64,000 bases of DNA from Sulfopaludibacter sp963835555 (GTDB taxonomy: Bacteria; Acidobacteriota; Terriglobia; Bryobacterales; Bryobacteraceae). The position numbers were made by a program, and so were the translations under genes. Under the pieces are notes generated by a model. The model made no database searches. It was not told the DNA's origin and saw nothing but the letters and a program-made list of their open reading frames with translations. The stretch covers positions 1 to 64,000 of the forward strand of contig CAWIGC010000022.1 of NCBI GenBank assembly GCA_963835555.1. The letters run 5' to 3'. Below are positions 27,022 to 35,602 of this stretch, in pieces (positions within the stretch are counted from its first letter, which is position 1; every line of letters starts with the position of its first letter).

Positions 27022-28169
27022 TGACCGACTGGGCCCGTAAAATCCGGGACGGCGATGTGCGCTCGCTCGCTCGCGCGGCTACCGCGGTGGAGAATCGCGA
27101 TCCGCAAGGCTCGGAACTACTGCGCGATCTCGCGCCGTTTGCCGGCCATGCGCGCATTGTCGGGATCACCGGATCGCCTGGCGCCGGCAAGAGCACGCTG
27201 GTGGATGGCCTGGCCCTGGCGCTGCGGCAACAGGGTAAGACCGTGGCGATTCTGGCCGTGGACCCCAGCAGCCGGGCCACCGGCGGCGCCATTCTGGGCG
27301 ATCGCATTCGCATGCAGCAGCACCATGCGGATACCGGAATTTTCATCCGCTCGATGGCCACGCGCGGCTCTCTGGGCGGCCTGGCGCGCGCCACGCGCGA
27401 CCTGGCGCGCCTGATGGATTGCGCCGGCCGCGATTACGTGCTGATCGAAACCGTGGGCGTGGGGCAGGACGAAGTGGAGATCGCCGGACTGGCGCAGGTG
27501 ACCGTGGTGGTGCTGGTGCCCGGCATGGGCGACGACGTGCAGGCCATCAAGGCGGGCATTATGGAGATCGCCGACGTGTTCGCGATCAACAAGGCCGATC
27601 AGCCCGGCGCGGACCGCGTGGAGCGCGAGTTGCAGGCGATGCTGAGCCTGGCCAACGGCGCCGCGCCTGCGATTGTCCGCACGATTGCAACCGAAGGGGC
27701 AGGCATTACGGAACTGCTTGCGGCGATCGATCGCACCGGCGACAAACCGGCGGCGCGCCGGACGGCAGCGCCCTCCATCGACCACCTGGGCATCGCCGTG
27801 GGCGCGCTGGAGCCCGCCATTGCGTTTTACGAGGCTCTGGGTCTCCGCGTCGAGCATCGCGAAACCATCGCCGGGGAAAAGGTAAACATTGCCATGCTGC
27901 CCGCCGGCGATTCGCGCATCGAACTACTGGAGCCTTCCGCGCCGGATTCGCCCATCGCGAAATTTCTGGAAAAGCGCGGACCCGGGTTGCACCACCTGGC
28001 CCTGCGCGTGCCCGACCTGAACGCCGCGGTGGAACGCCTGGCGGCTTCCGGCGCGCGGATGCTGAATGCGCCGCGCGTGGGGGCGGGCGGTCACACTTAC
28101 GTCTTCGTGCATCCGGCTTCGGCCGGCGGTGTACTGCTGGAACTTATTCAATCGGAGGATTGGCATTGA
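27021..28169 (+). CDS. meaB-mce: MeaB GTPase fused to methylmalonyl-CoA epimerase
   Basis: 382 residues. Residues 1 to about 245 are the G3E-type GTPase MeaB, chaperone of B12-dependent acyl-CoA mutases: Walker A GITGSPGAGKSTLVDGL, VDPSSRATGGAILGDRIRM, ETVGVGQDEVEI and NKADQPGADR. Residues ~250-382 form a glyoxalase-fold methylmalonyl-CoA epimerase: IDHLGIAVGALEPAIAFYEAL, GPGLHHLALRV and a C-terminal GGVLLELIQ with the expected His, His and Glu metal ligands. The C-terminal dimerisation arm of ordinary MeaB (about 70 residues) is absent, with the epimerase in its place. The gene starts at an ATG overlapping the previous stop (TAATG). Confidence 0.92.
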   Translation: MTDWARKIRDGDVRSLARAATAVENRDPQGSELLRDLAPFAGHARIVGITGSPGAGKSTLVDGLALALRQQGKTVAILAVDPSSRATGGAILGDRIRMQQHHADTGIFIRSMATRGSLGGLARATRDLARLMDCAGRDYVLIETVGVGQDEVEIAGLAQVTVVVLVPGMGDDVQAIKAGIMEIADVFAINKADQPGADRVERELQAMLSLANGAAPAIVRTIATEGAGITELLAAIDRTGDKPAARRTAAPSIDHLGIAVGALEPAIAFYEALGLRVEHRETIAGEKVNIAMLPAGDSRIELLEPSAPDSPIAKFLEKRGPGLHHLALRVPDLNAAVERLAASGARMLNAPRVGAGGHTYVFVHPASAGGVLLELIQSEDWH

Positions 28170-29027
28170 AAGCGGAAATTGGAATCATCGGAGGCAGCGG
28201 CTTGTACGGCATGCCCGGATTTGAAGCGCAGGAAGAAGCCAACATCACGACGCCGTTCGGCGCTCCGTCCGACAATTATGTGCTGGGTACTTTGGCGGGC
28301 CGCAAGGTGGCCTTCCTGGCGCGTCACGGCCGCGGACATCGCATTTCTCCCTCGGAGTTGAACTTCCGGGCGAACATCTATCGGCATGAAGTCGCTGGGT
28401 GTGGAGCGCATCATTTCGCTGAGCGCGGTGGGGTCCTTGAAAGAAGAGCACCGGCCGCTGGACTTCGTCATTCCCGATCAGTTTTTCGACCGCACCCGCG
28501 GGCGCGTATCCACTTTCTTCGGCGAGGGACTGGTGGCGCACATCAGCTTCGCCGACCCAATTTGCCCCCAGCTTGCCGATGTGGTGGCCGGAGCTTGCCA
28601 GGCGGTAGGCGTCACCGGCAAAAAGGGCGGCACGTACCTGTGCATGGAAGGTCCGGCGTTTTCCACCAAGGCGGAGTCGAACGTGTATCGCAGTTGGGGC
28701 ATGGACGTGATCGGGATGACCAACCTGCAGGAGGCAAAACTGGCGCGCGAAGCCGAGATTTGCTACGTGACTGTCGCGATGGTTACGGACTACGACTGCT
28801 GGCACACCGATCACGATGCCGTGACCGTGGACGATATTATCGGCCATCTGGTGAAGAATGCCGAGAACGCCTGCCGCGTGGTGGCGGAGGCGGTAGCCGC
28901 TATGCCCGCCGGCCGCTCCTGCAAGTGCGGCTCGGCCCTCTCTCACGCGATTCTTACGGACCGCAACATGGTGCCGGAAGCGACGCGCACGAAGCTGGGG
29001 ATCCTGATTGATAAGTACTTCGTGTAA
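28166..29027 (+). CDS. mtnP: S-methyl-5'-thioadenosine phosphorylase, frameshifted as given
   Basis: Starts at TTG 28166, chosen for the GGAGG seven bases upstream. It overlaps the epimerase stop by four bases. Purine phosphorylase family: IGIIGGSGLYGMPGF, ARHGRGHRISPSELNF, CMEGPAFSTKAESNVYR and GMTNLQEAKLAREAEICY followed by VTDYDCW, which fit methylthioadenosine rather than guanosine phosphorylase. It splits methylthioadenosine into adenine and methylthioribose 1-phosphate. One extra C near 28382 separates the first 72 residues from the rest; deleting it gives ANIYGMKSLGVERII and a 286-residue enzyme. Confidence 0.88.
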
Positions 29028-30189
29028 CGAGATTGCCCGCAAGCTGTTGGACGAATGCCTGGCCGGACAGCCGCCCAAAACGCTGCCGGGCGCGCTGGTG
29101 CAGGATCCGTGCGGGCAGGCGCTTTTCGGCACCCTGGTGGAGGGACTGGCCGACCGCTTCGAGCCCGCGCTGTGCGACGCCTACGCGCGCCTGTTCGCGC
29201 AGGCGGTGGCGCTGGCGGTGGAAAGCCTGGATGCCGCCACGCTGGTGGCACGCTATCAGCGCGTTCGCCGCGTGCGTCCCATTGCCGGCAGGCCGCGGCG
29301 CGTCTTCATCCTTTCACGGGTCACCCTGGGCGCCGACGTGGCGGTGACGAGCGTGATGCTGAGCGCCGCCAAGAAGCGATTTCCGAACGCCCGGATTGTG
29401 TTCGTGGGACCGCGCAAAAACTACGAACTGTTCGCCGGCGACCGCCGGATTCATCACGCTGAAGTGGCCTACCGCCGGGGCAGCCTGCGCGAACGCCTGG
29501 CAGCGTGGGAAGAACTGACGGCGGCCGTGACCGCAACCGATTCGGCGGTGATCGATCCGGATTCGCGCCTCACGCAATTGGGGCTGTTGCCCGTCTGTTC
29601 GGAAGACCACTATCACCTGTTTGAGAGCCGCGGCTATGGCGGCGATTCGGACCGGACCTTGCCGGAACTGGCGGCGGACTGGGTGGCGAAGACGCTTGGC
29701 ATCGCCGGAACAAAGCCCTACGTAGCGCTGGGGTCCGCGCCCTTGAAGGCAGCGTATGTCGCAGCGAGCCTGGGTGTGGGCGACAATCCTTCCAAGCGGC
29801 TGCCCGATCCGTTCGAAGAGGAACTGCTGCGCCTGCTGGCGTCGTGCGGAATGCCGCTTTACATCGATACAGGGGCGGGTGGGGAAGAGGCCGAGCGGGT
29901 GAAACGCGCGGTGGAGCGAGCGGGCGTGAAGGTGAACTTCTGGGATGGGTCCTTTGCCGGATTTGCCGCGATCATCGCCGGGGCGAAGCTCTATGTGGGC
30001 TACGATTCCGCCGGTCAGCACGTCGCCGCCGCCGCCGGTGTCCCGCTGATCAGCATCTTCGCCGGATTTCCGGCGCCGCGCATGTTCGAGCGCTGGCGTC
30101 CCGCGGGGCCCAACTGTACAGTGATTCGCGTGGACCGGCCGGATGTTGAGGAGACGCTGGCCCGGGTACAGAGCGCACTATCGCTCTAA
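29008..30189 (+). CDS. GT9/heptosyltransferase-like glycosyltransferase
   Basis: About 393 residues. The C-terminal domain has the GT9 (ADP-heptose:LPS heptosyltransferase) layout: KPYVALGSAPLKAAYVAASLG, then LYVGYDSAGQHVAAAAGVPLISIF and FERWRPAGPNCTVIR, parallel to the donor-binding GxDSGxxHxAAAxGxP signature. The N-terminal half carries FILSRVTLGADVAVTSVMLSAAKKRFP, which resembles the acceptor domain. It probably adds a sugar to lipopolysaccharide core or a related glycan at the inner membrane. The given start (TTG 29008) overlaps mtnP by 20 bases; a later TTG is possible. The 3' end overlaps the convergent AbiE-type pair by 12 bases. Confidence 0.75.
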   Translation: MISTSCNEIARKLLDECLAGQPPKTLPGALVQDPCGQALFGTLVEGLADRFEPALCDAYARLFAQAVALAVESLDAATLVARYQRVRRVRPIAGRPRRVFILSRVTLGADVAVTSVMLSAAKKRFPNARIVFVGPRKNYELFAGDRRIHHAEVAYRRGSLRERLAAWEELTAAVTATDSAVIDPDSRLTQLGLLPVCSEDHYHLFESRGYGGDSDRTLPELAADWVAKTLGIAGTKPYVALGSAPLKAAYVAASLGVGDNPSKRLPDPFEEELLRLLASCGMPLYIDTGAGGEEAERVKRAVERAGVKVNFWDGSFAGFAAIIAGAKLYVGYDSAGQHVAAAAGVPLISIFAGFPAPRMFERWRPAGPNCTVIRVDRPDVEETLARVQSALSL

Positions 30190-30471
30190 ACGGCGCTCCG
30201 GCAGCGGAGGCGCGGGCACCCGGCCGCATTTCAGATTCCAGTACGCCCAGGAGCGTACATCGAAAATGCCCGGCGGCGCGTGTTCCAACACCTCGCGGAA
30301 ATCCCGCAGATCGACAATGCCTTCGAGCGCACGCAGGTCTTCGATGGTGCCATAGGTCATCAAATGAGCCAGGAAATGCACCGGGTCGGCGAGAGCTTCC
30401 TCAGGCGGCTGGAACCACACCACACGCTCGGCCACAGCCAACAATTCCGGTGTGTGGGGCAGCGGCTTCAT
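30178..30471 (-). CDS. Partner protein of the AbiEii-like nucleotidyltransferase
   Basis: 97 residues, predicted soluble. Blocks WFQPPEEALADPVHFLAHLMTYG and HAPPGIFDVRSWAYWNLKCG resemble short proteins often found next to AbiEii/AbiGii-type nucleotidyltransferases. The gene follows the nucleotidyltransferase with an ATGA overlap (30468-30471). By analogy with type IV systems it may be the antitoxin, but it is not the classical winged-helix AbiEi, so this is inference from pairing. Confidence 0.65.
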   Translation of the reverse strand: MKPLPHTPELLAVAERVVWFQPPEEALADPVHFLAHLMTYGTIEDLRALEGIVDLRDFREVLEHAPPGIFDVRSWAYWNLKCGRVPAPPLPERRLER

Positions 30472-31088
30472 GGCAGTTTGCCGATATCCACGGCTGCTAC
30501 TGCCGCGCGGAGGCGCTCAGCGACATCGCCAGGAAGGGCCGCCACATCGTCGAAGAAACTGAGCGCCTTGAGCGTGATGACCGGATTGAACCTGCGTCCG
30601 TAAACAATTCTCCCGGCGCTCAAGGCCGTAAGCAGATCCACGCCACGTTGCAGCAGCGCGTCCACATCCAGATAGTCTTTCACTTCGGCTCGCTTCTGCA
30701 CAACCGCCATCTTGGTTCCGGCAAGATCCAGGAGCGACGCCACATACATCGTCATCCCCTCCACCGCTTCACGTTCCGCCACTTGCCCGAGGTCCAGGTC
30801 GCCGAAGAACGATACCAGGACCGCGCCTCCGCGATCTACGCGACAAGTCAGAGTATTCCGCGCCATCTGAACGCGCTCCGCGTCCTTTAAGTAGGGCACC
30901 ATCGAGGCCAGGTGCTCCGGGTCAAACGGCACATTCGAAAAAAAGTCGAAGTCGATTGACGTGCGATGCCCCAGGCGCAAGGTCAAGGCCGTGCCTCGGT
31001 AGAGCGTGAACATTTCCGGCGTGCCCGCGAGTTCGGGCCAAAGGCTTCGCTGCGGCGGCGGCAGCATGGATAGGTTGGGAACCAGCAC
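30468..31088 (-). CDS. AbiEii/AbiGii-type nucleotidyltransferase (candidate toxin)
   Basis: 206 residues. The nucleotidyltransferase fold is marked by YRGTALTLRLGHRTSIDFDFF, where the Gly-x-Ala and paired Asp motifs bind NTP and metal, followed by LDLAGTKMAVVQKRAEVKDYLDVDALL, which matches the family's K(x)RxxxRDxxD region. AbiEii-like toxins transfer nucleotides to tRNA and block growth, giving phage-abortive infection in some hosts. It is translationally coupled to a 97-residue partner. No phage or plasmid genes surround it. Confidence 0.78.
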   Translation of the reverse strand: MLVPNLSMLPPPQRSLWPELAGTPEMFTLYRGTALTLRLGHRTSIDFDFFSNVPFDPEHLASMVPYLKDAERVQMARNTLTCRVDRGGAVLVSFFGDLDLGQVAEREAVEGMTMYVASLLDLAGTKMAVVQKRAEVKDYLDVDALLQRGVDLLTALSAGRIVYGRRFNPVITLKALSFFDDVAALPGDVAERLRAAVAAVDIGKLP

Positions 31089-31098
31089 GGGCGCCGAC

Positions 31099-33264
31099 TT
31101 ACGATTGACTGCGGACCGGCCAGGAGGCCTGTCCTACCAGCACTCGAACGGCATTTTCCATCAGCTTCAGGCCGTGATCGTGTTCGGCCGTCAGAATCGA
31201 TTCCGGATGAAATTGCACGGCTTCGATGGGCAACTCGCGATGGCGGATTCCCATGATGACTCCGTCCGCGGTTTCGGCCGTGACCTCCAGGCAGGACGGA
31301 AACGATTCGCGCCGCGCAAACAGCGAATGGTAGCGGCCCACCAGAAACTCTTCGGGCATGCCCTCGAAAATGCCAATGCCGCGGTGGCGCACCGGGGAAG
31401 GTTTGCCGTGCATGGGGTAATCCAGCACGCCTAATTCCCCGCCGAACGCCTCCACGATTCCCTGCAGTCCGAGACACACTCCGAACACGGGCACGCCGAG
31501 GCGCACCGCCGCCTTCACCAGGTCCGGCACGCCGAAATCCGCGGGACGGCCCGGACCGGGTGAAATCAGAATCAGGCTGGGGGAGATCTGCGCGATCAAC
31601 TCCGGCGGGAATCCGGCGCGGTACGTCACCACCTCGGCGCCGGTCTGGCGGGCGTAGTTCGCCAGGGTGTGGATGAAGCAATCGTCGTTATCCACCAGCA
31701 GCAGTTTGGTTCCGGCGCCGACAGGTTCCCGCTCCACGCTGGCGGCAACGGCGGGATCGCCCGCGCCCAGCGTACGGAAAAAGCCCGTGGCCTTGAGCCG
31801 CGTCTCGCGTTCTTCCATGGCCGGAACAGAATCGTAGAGCAGCGTGGCGCCCACCGGGTACGATGCCATGCCGTCCTTCAGATAGGTGGTGCGGATCAGG
31901 ATGCCGGTGTTGATATCGCCATTCAGGGAAATCATGCCGATGGCGCCGCCATACCAGCCGCGCGCGTCGCGCTCCAGGGATTCCACCGTCTCCGCCGCCG
32001 CCTTCTTCGGCGCGCCGATCACCGTGACGGCCCACATGTGGCTGAGGAACGCGTCCAGCGAATCGAAGCCTTCCTTCAGGAACCCCTCCACATGATCCAC
32101 GGTGTGGAACACGCCGGCGTAGGATTCGATGAGCCGCCGCCCGATCACCTTCACGGTGCCCGGTTCGCAGACACGCGACTTATCGTTGCGGTCCACGTCC
32201 GTGCACATGGTGAGCTCGGACTCTTCCTTGGCGGATTTCAGCAGCTCGCGGATGTTGTCGGCATCGCGCAGCGGGTCGCCGGTGCGCTGGGCCGTGCCGG
32301 AGATAGGGCACGTTTCCACACGCTGACCTTCCACCCGTACAAACATTTCCGGCGATGCGCCCACCAGTTGCTCCTCGCCGAATTGCAGCAGAAACTCGTA
32401 AGGGCTGGGGCTGGCGCGCTGCACACGCTGGAACAACTCGGAAGCCTTTCCGGAATACGGCGTGTGGAAAGTCTGCCGCAGTACCACTTCATAGTAATCG
32501 CCGCGCCGCATGCCTTCGCGCACGGTCTCTACCTTGGCCATGTACTCTTCGGGCGTGTGGTCGCTGGCGATGGGTCCGGGCTCGCGGGGCGCGGGCGGGG
32601 CGATCGGCGCGCCATCGCGCGGCAGGCCGGCGGTAGACAACGTATCGTTCGCGAAATCGTAACGGTAGCGCTCCACCTGTTCCTTCTTGCGGTCCATCAG
32701 CCACAGGTCGTCGCACAGAAACAGATGTAAATCCTTGTGGCCGCTGCGCGGAAGTTTCTTGCGGATAGGCTCGAACTGGAACAGCAGGTCATAACCAAAG
32801 GCGCCCACCAGCCCGAGGCGCGAATCCTCCTCCCCGCGAAATTCCTGCGTGAGCGTACGGAGAATGGAGAACGCCGAAGGCTGTTTGCTGCGCTCCTCTT
32901 CCGGGAACAGCGCGGGCAAAGGCTTCAGCCGGCCTTCGAGTGCGCCTTCCCGCAGCGAGCACTCTTCCCAATCGGGATGTGCCGCCAGCACCGGGTACAG
33001 GATCCGGATGATGCGGCGGCCGCGCTCGTTCAGCGGGCGGATTTCCACCTGGCGATCGAAGGCCACGATCTCCAGCGGCGGGCAGGTGGAGGCGATGTCC
33101 CATCGCGAATACCGCCCGGGATACTCGTATCCCGAGGAAAGATAAATCCCACGATGACGGTCCAGATCGCGCAACAGATGGATCAACCCCTTGCGGAAGT
33201 TGCTTTTTGATGTTGTGCGCGTGACCTGAATCCCGTGGGGAGTCGTATACCGGTATTCACGCAT
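31099..33264 (-). CDS. trpEG: Fused anthranilate synthase TrpE-TrpG
   Basis: 721 residues combining both subunits, as in Rhizobium and Azospirillum. The first ~510 residues are the chorismate-using subunit (ERYRYDFAND, GDYYEVVLRQTF, ASPEMFVRVEG, CPISGTAQRTGDPLRD, DVDRNDKSRVCEPG). The remainder is a class I glutamine amidotransferase with nucleophile Cys in GVCLGLQGIVEAFGG and the His-Glu of VQFHPESIL. It makes anthranilate from chorismate and glutamine, the first step of tryptophan synthesis. No other trp gene is near. The final residues (VGQASWPVRSQS) are encoded by a REP palindrome that has been read through. Confidence 0.95.
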   Translation of the reverse strand: MREYRYTTPHGIQVTRTTSKSNFRKGLIHLLRDLDRHRGIYLSSGYEYPGRYSRWDIASTCPPLEIVAFDRQVEIRPLNERGRRIIRILYPVLAAHPDWEECSLREGALEGRLKPLPALFPEEERSKQPSAFSILRTLTQEFRGEEDSRLGLVGAFGYDLLFQFEPIRKKLPRSGHKDLHLFLCDDLWLMDRKKEQVERYRYDFANDTLSTAGLPRDGAPIAPPAPREPGPIASDHTPEEYMAKVETVREGMRRGDYYEVVLRQTFHTPYSGKASELFQRVQRASPSPYEFLLQFGEEQLVGASPEMFVRVEGQRVETCPISGTAQRTGDPLRDADNIRELLKSAKEESELTMCTDVDRNDKSRVCEPGTVKVIGRRLIESYAGVFHTVDHVEGFLKEGFDSLDAFLSHMWAVTVIGAPKKAAAETVESLERDARGWYGGAIGMISLNGDINTGILIRTTYLKDGMASYPVGATLLYDSVPAMEERETRLKATGFFRTLGAGDPAVAASVEREPVGAGTKLLLVDNDDCFIHTLANYARQTGAEVVTYRAGFPPELIAQISPSLILISPGPGRPADFGVPDLVKAAVRLGVPVFGVCLGLQGIVEAFGGELGVLDYPMHGKPSPVRHRGIGIFEGMPEEFLVGRYHSLFARRESFPSCLEVTAETADGVIMGIRHRELPIEAVQFHPESILTAEHDHGLKLMENAVRVLVGQASWPVRSQS
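31114..31137 (-). repeat. REP-like palindrome inside the 3' end of trpEG
   Basis: Arms GACCGGCC and GGCCTGTC with an AGGA loop, followed by CTAC, which reads GTAG on the minus strand. Here the foot is in another reading frame, so no stop forms and the palindrome is translated as GQASWPV at the C-terminus of the anthranilate synthase. Confidence 0.82.
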
Positions 33265-33299
33265 AAATAAGGCCCTCTGGGGGAAATTTCAGAATAGCA

Positions 33300-33926
33300 T
33301 CACAGCAGGGCGTGAAAGCGCTCCAGGATCTCGCCGGAGAGGCTGGGCGCGCGTTTCAGGTCATGCGCCGCGCCTTCCACGAACAATGCATCGGTCCGCG
33401 CCGGAATCATGGCGATGGCCTCGCGCAACTCTTCGGGGGAGGCGAAAGGGTCGGCGGTGCCGTGTACGAAGAGGGCAGGCGTATGCAACTCAGGAAAGAA
33501 CGCGGTGCGCTTCTGCTCGGGACGGTTCGGCGGGTGCAGCGGATAGGAGAGGAGGAGTAAACCATCGGCCACGCCGGGCCGTTCCGCGGCAGCCATGGCG
33601 GATTGGCGTCCTCCATAGGAGTGGCCGCCGGCGAAGACGCGCCCCTGCGCCATAGCGCGGAGGGCGGCGATGGCGGCCGCGATGCCTTCCCGATCGCGCG
33701 CCGCCGCGGCCGGAAACGGCGGACCCTTGGGACGCTGGCGGCGGAACGGAAGATCGTAGCGAAGTGCCAGGTATCCGGCGGCGGCGAAGGCTTGCGCCAT
33801 TTTGACCAGAAGCGGCGCGTTGTGGTTCGAGCCCGCGCCGTGCGCCAGCGCGATAGCTTCGCCGCGCGGCGCGTCGGGGCGGTGGAGCACGCCGTAAATA
33901 CCGTGGCTTTCGAACGGCTCTTCCAT
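33300..33926 (-). CDS. Small alpha/beta-hydrolase
   Basis: 208 residues with the alpha/beta-hydrolase layout: IALAHGAGSNHN (oxyanion region), nucleophile Ser in FAGGHSYGGRQS, catalytic Asp probably in HGTADPFASPEEL, and His in VEGAAHDLKR. It resembles the KANL3/Tex30-like or dienelactone-hydrolase-like small hydrolases. The substrate is unknown. It lies four bases after the SDR gene on the same strand, so the two are probably co-transcribed. Confidence 0.82.
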   Translation of the reverse strand: MEEPFESHGIYGVLHRPDAPRGEAIALAHGAGSNHNAPLLVKMAQAFAAAGYLALRYDLPFRRQRPKGPPFPAAAARDREGIAAAIAALRAMAQGRVFAGGHSYGGRQSAMAAAERPGVADGLLLLSYPLHPPNRPEQKRTAFFPELHTPALFVHGTADPFASPEELREAIAMIPARTDALFVEGAAHDLKRAPSLSGEILERFHALL

Positions 33927-33930
33927 GATG

Positions 33931-34698
33931 TTATTTTGCGCCCGAATTCAAGCGGCGCGTGACCTCCGCCACCATGGTCCGCGGCGCCAGCCGTGCTCCC
34001 CGCATCATCCAGCGATTGCGCGCCCCGGCAATCTCTTGCGTCTTGCCCTGCATCATGGCGCGATAGCCGATGAGCGCCACCTCGGCCGCTCCCATAATAT
34101 TTCCGCCGTGCATCAGATTGCTGTCTTCGATTCCCGCAGCTTGAAAAATTTCGGTGTGGGTGGGTCCCGGACACAGCGCGGTGGCGGTGACGCCCGTGCC
34201 CTTCAACTCGTTGGCGATGGCCTCGGAGAACGACAGCAGGAACGCCTTGGACGCGTAGTAGGTGGCCATGAGAGGCCCGGGGACAAAGGCCGCGGTGGAG
34301 GCCACGTTCAGAATTCGCCCGCGGCGGCGGCGCACCATATCCGGCAGATATAGCCGGGTCAGGTGCGCGGGCGCGACCATGTTGACCTGCAGAAGGGTAG
34401 CCTGCGCGCTCCAATCGGTTTCGGCGTACAGGCCCCGCAGAGCGATGCCCGCGTTGTTGATCAGGATGTCGATGGGGACGCCGCGGGTGTTTTCAAAGAT
34501 CGATTGAGGCGCGCCGGCATCGGACAAATCCGCAGTGATGCACCGGACCGGAACAGTCAGAGACGCGGCCAACTCCCGCAGGCGCGCGGCGCGGCGCGCC
34601 ACCAGGATGAGGTCATAGCCATCGCCGGCGCACAACCGCGCCAGTTCGGCCCCGATCCCGCTGGAAGCACCGGTGACCAGAGCCGTGCCCTTGCCCAT
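33931..34698 (-). CDS. Short-chain dehydrogenase/reductase
   Basis: 255 residues, classical SDR: NAD(P)-binding TGASSGIGAE at residues 9-18, ITADLSD, structural NNAG, and the catalytic Ser (NVASTAAF) and YYASK. The Arg-rich segment after the first strand (LVARRAARLRE) suggests NADP preference. The start ATG lies two bases after the end of the small coiled-coil gene, and the hydrolase follows. The physiological substrate cannot be told from the sequence. Confidence 0.92.
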   Translation of the reverse strand: MGKGTALVTGASSGIGAELARLCAGDGYDLILVARRAARLRELAASLTVPVRCITADLSDAGAPQSIFENTRGVPIDILINNAGIALRGLYAETDWSAQATLLQVNMVAPAHLTRLYLPDMVRRRRGRILNVASTAAFVPGPLMATYYASKAFLLSFSEAIANELKGTGVTATALCPGPTHTEIFQAAGIEDSNLMHGGNIMGAAEVALIGYRAMMQGKTQEIAGARNRWMMRGARLAPRTMVAEVTRRLNSGAK

Positions 34699-34700
34699 GG

Positions 34701-34949
34701 CTATTCCTTCTTCTTCAGCTCGCTATCGTGCTCCTGGATGAACCCTCGAATCTGGTCGGCCACACCCAGCAATTTGTCCCACTGCTCGCGGTAAAGCGTG
34801 ACGGGGAAGCGTCCGAGGCCGTACACGGAAAGGGCGCCCTTCTCGCTGACTTTCATCGAGATCTGGCCCCGGGCCACGGGCTTCTTGAGGTTTTCATTTT
34901 CGGCGCGCAAGCGCTCAATCTCAGCTTTCAAATCTTCTTCAGAGGCCAT
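34701..34949 (-). CDS. Small conserved coiled-coil protein
   Basis: 82 residues from ATG 34949. The N-terminus is a short coiled coil (EEDLKAEIERLRAENENLKK), followed by a compact beta segment ISMKVSEKGALSVYGLGRF and PVTLYREQWDKLL, which I recognise as a conserved motif of small uncharacterised proteins found across several phyla. The function is unknown. A longer start at 34988 would overlap the divergent HAD gene and is less likely. It appears to head an operon with the SDR and hydrolase. Confidence 0.75.
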   Translation of the reverse strand: MASEEDLKAEIERLRAENENLKKPVARGQISMKVSEKGALSVYGLGRFPVTLYREQWDKLLGVADQIRGFIQEHDSELKKKE

Positions 34950-34987
34950 GGTTATTAGTTCAATGATAACCTTAAACAATCCCTGCA

Positions 34988-35602
34988 ATGGCTGATTTCG
35001 ATTCCGTACTGTTTGATTTTGACGGCGTCCTGCTGGATACCGAGCCCGTGCATTGGGCCTGCTGGGCGGAGGTACTGGCGCCCCTGGGAGTCAAACTGGA
35101 GTGGGACTTTTACAGCGCGTGCTGCATCGGAATCGACGACCGCGACATGCTGCGGATGATGGCCACGCGGAGCCATCCGCCCAGGGACTGGCAGGAGCTG
35201 TGGGACCGGTATCCGGCCAAGAAAGAGCTGTTCCGCAGCCGCATGGCGGGCACTCCGCCGTTCGAACCGGCATTGCCGGAACTCCTGGCGGCGCTGCAAT
35301 CCACGCACAAACTGGCGGTGGTGAGTTCCAGTTCCTGCTCGGAAATCGAGCCCCTGCTGATCAACGGCGGAATCCGCGCGCACTTCGGTACGGTGATCGG
35401 CGGCGATACCGTCAAAAAGCTCAAGCCGCATCCCGAACCGTACCTGCTGGCGGCCCAACGTCTGGGCGCGAAAGCGCCGCTGGTGCTGGAGGATTCCGAA
35501 GCCGGCCTCGCCAGCGGGCGCGCCGCGGGATTCCAGGTGCGGGCCATCAAACATCCGCGCGACGTTCCGCCCCTCCTGCGCGAACTGCTCTTCCTCCCGT
35601 AA
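34988..35602 (+). CDS. HAD-superfamily phosphatase (phosphoglucomutase-like)
   Basis: 204 residues. HAD motif I is LFDFDGVLLDTEP (nucleophile and acid Asp), motif II is VVSSSSCSEI, the motif III Lys is in KKLKPHPEPYL, and motif IV is VLEDSEAGLASGRAAG. The all-alpha cap inserted after motif I places it with beta-phosphoglucomutase/GPH-type enzymes that act on small phosphorylated metabolites. It starts opposite the small coiled-coil gene. Its stop overlaps the 3' end of the decayed ADOP gene on the other strand. Confidence 0.9.
   Translation: MADFDSVLFDFDGVLLDTEPVHWACWAEVLAPLGVKLEWDFYSACCIGIDDRDMLRMMATRSHPPRDWQELWDRYPAKKELFRSRMAGTPPFEPALPELLAALQSTHKLAVVSSSSCSEIEPLLINGGIRAHFGTVIGGDTVKKLKPHPEPYLLAAQRLGAKAPLVLEDSEAGLASGRAAGFQVRAIKHPRDVPPLLRELLFLP

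Noticed and set aside
27419..29011. 530-residue ORF through the MeaB-epimerase and mtnP region
   Set aside because: It is a shadow frame of meaB-mce; only its final part carries the true N-terminus of MtnP because of the inserted base near 28382.
34955..35590. Antisense tail of the ADOP frame across the HAD gene as a coding region
   Set aside because: The HAD gene on the other strand is complete with all four motifs; the antisense frame has no family features.
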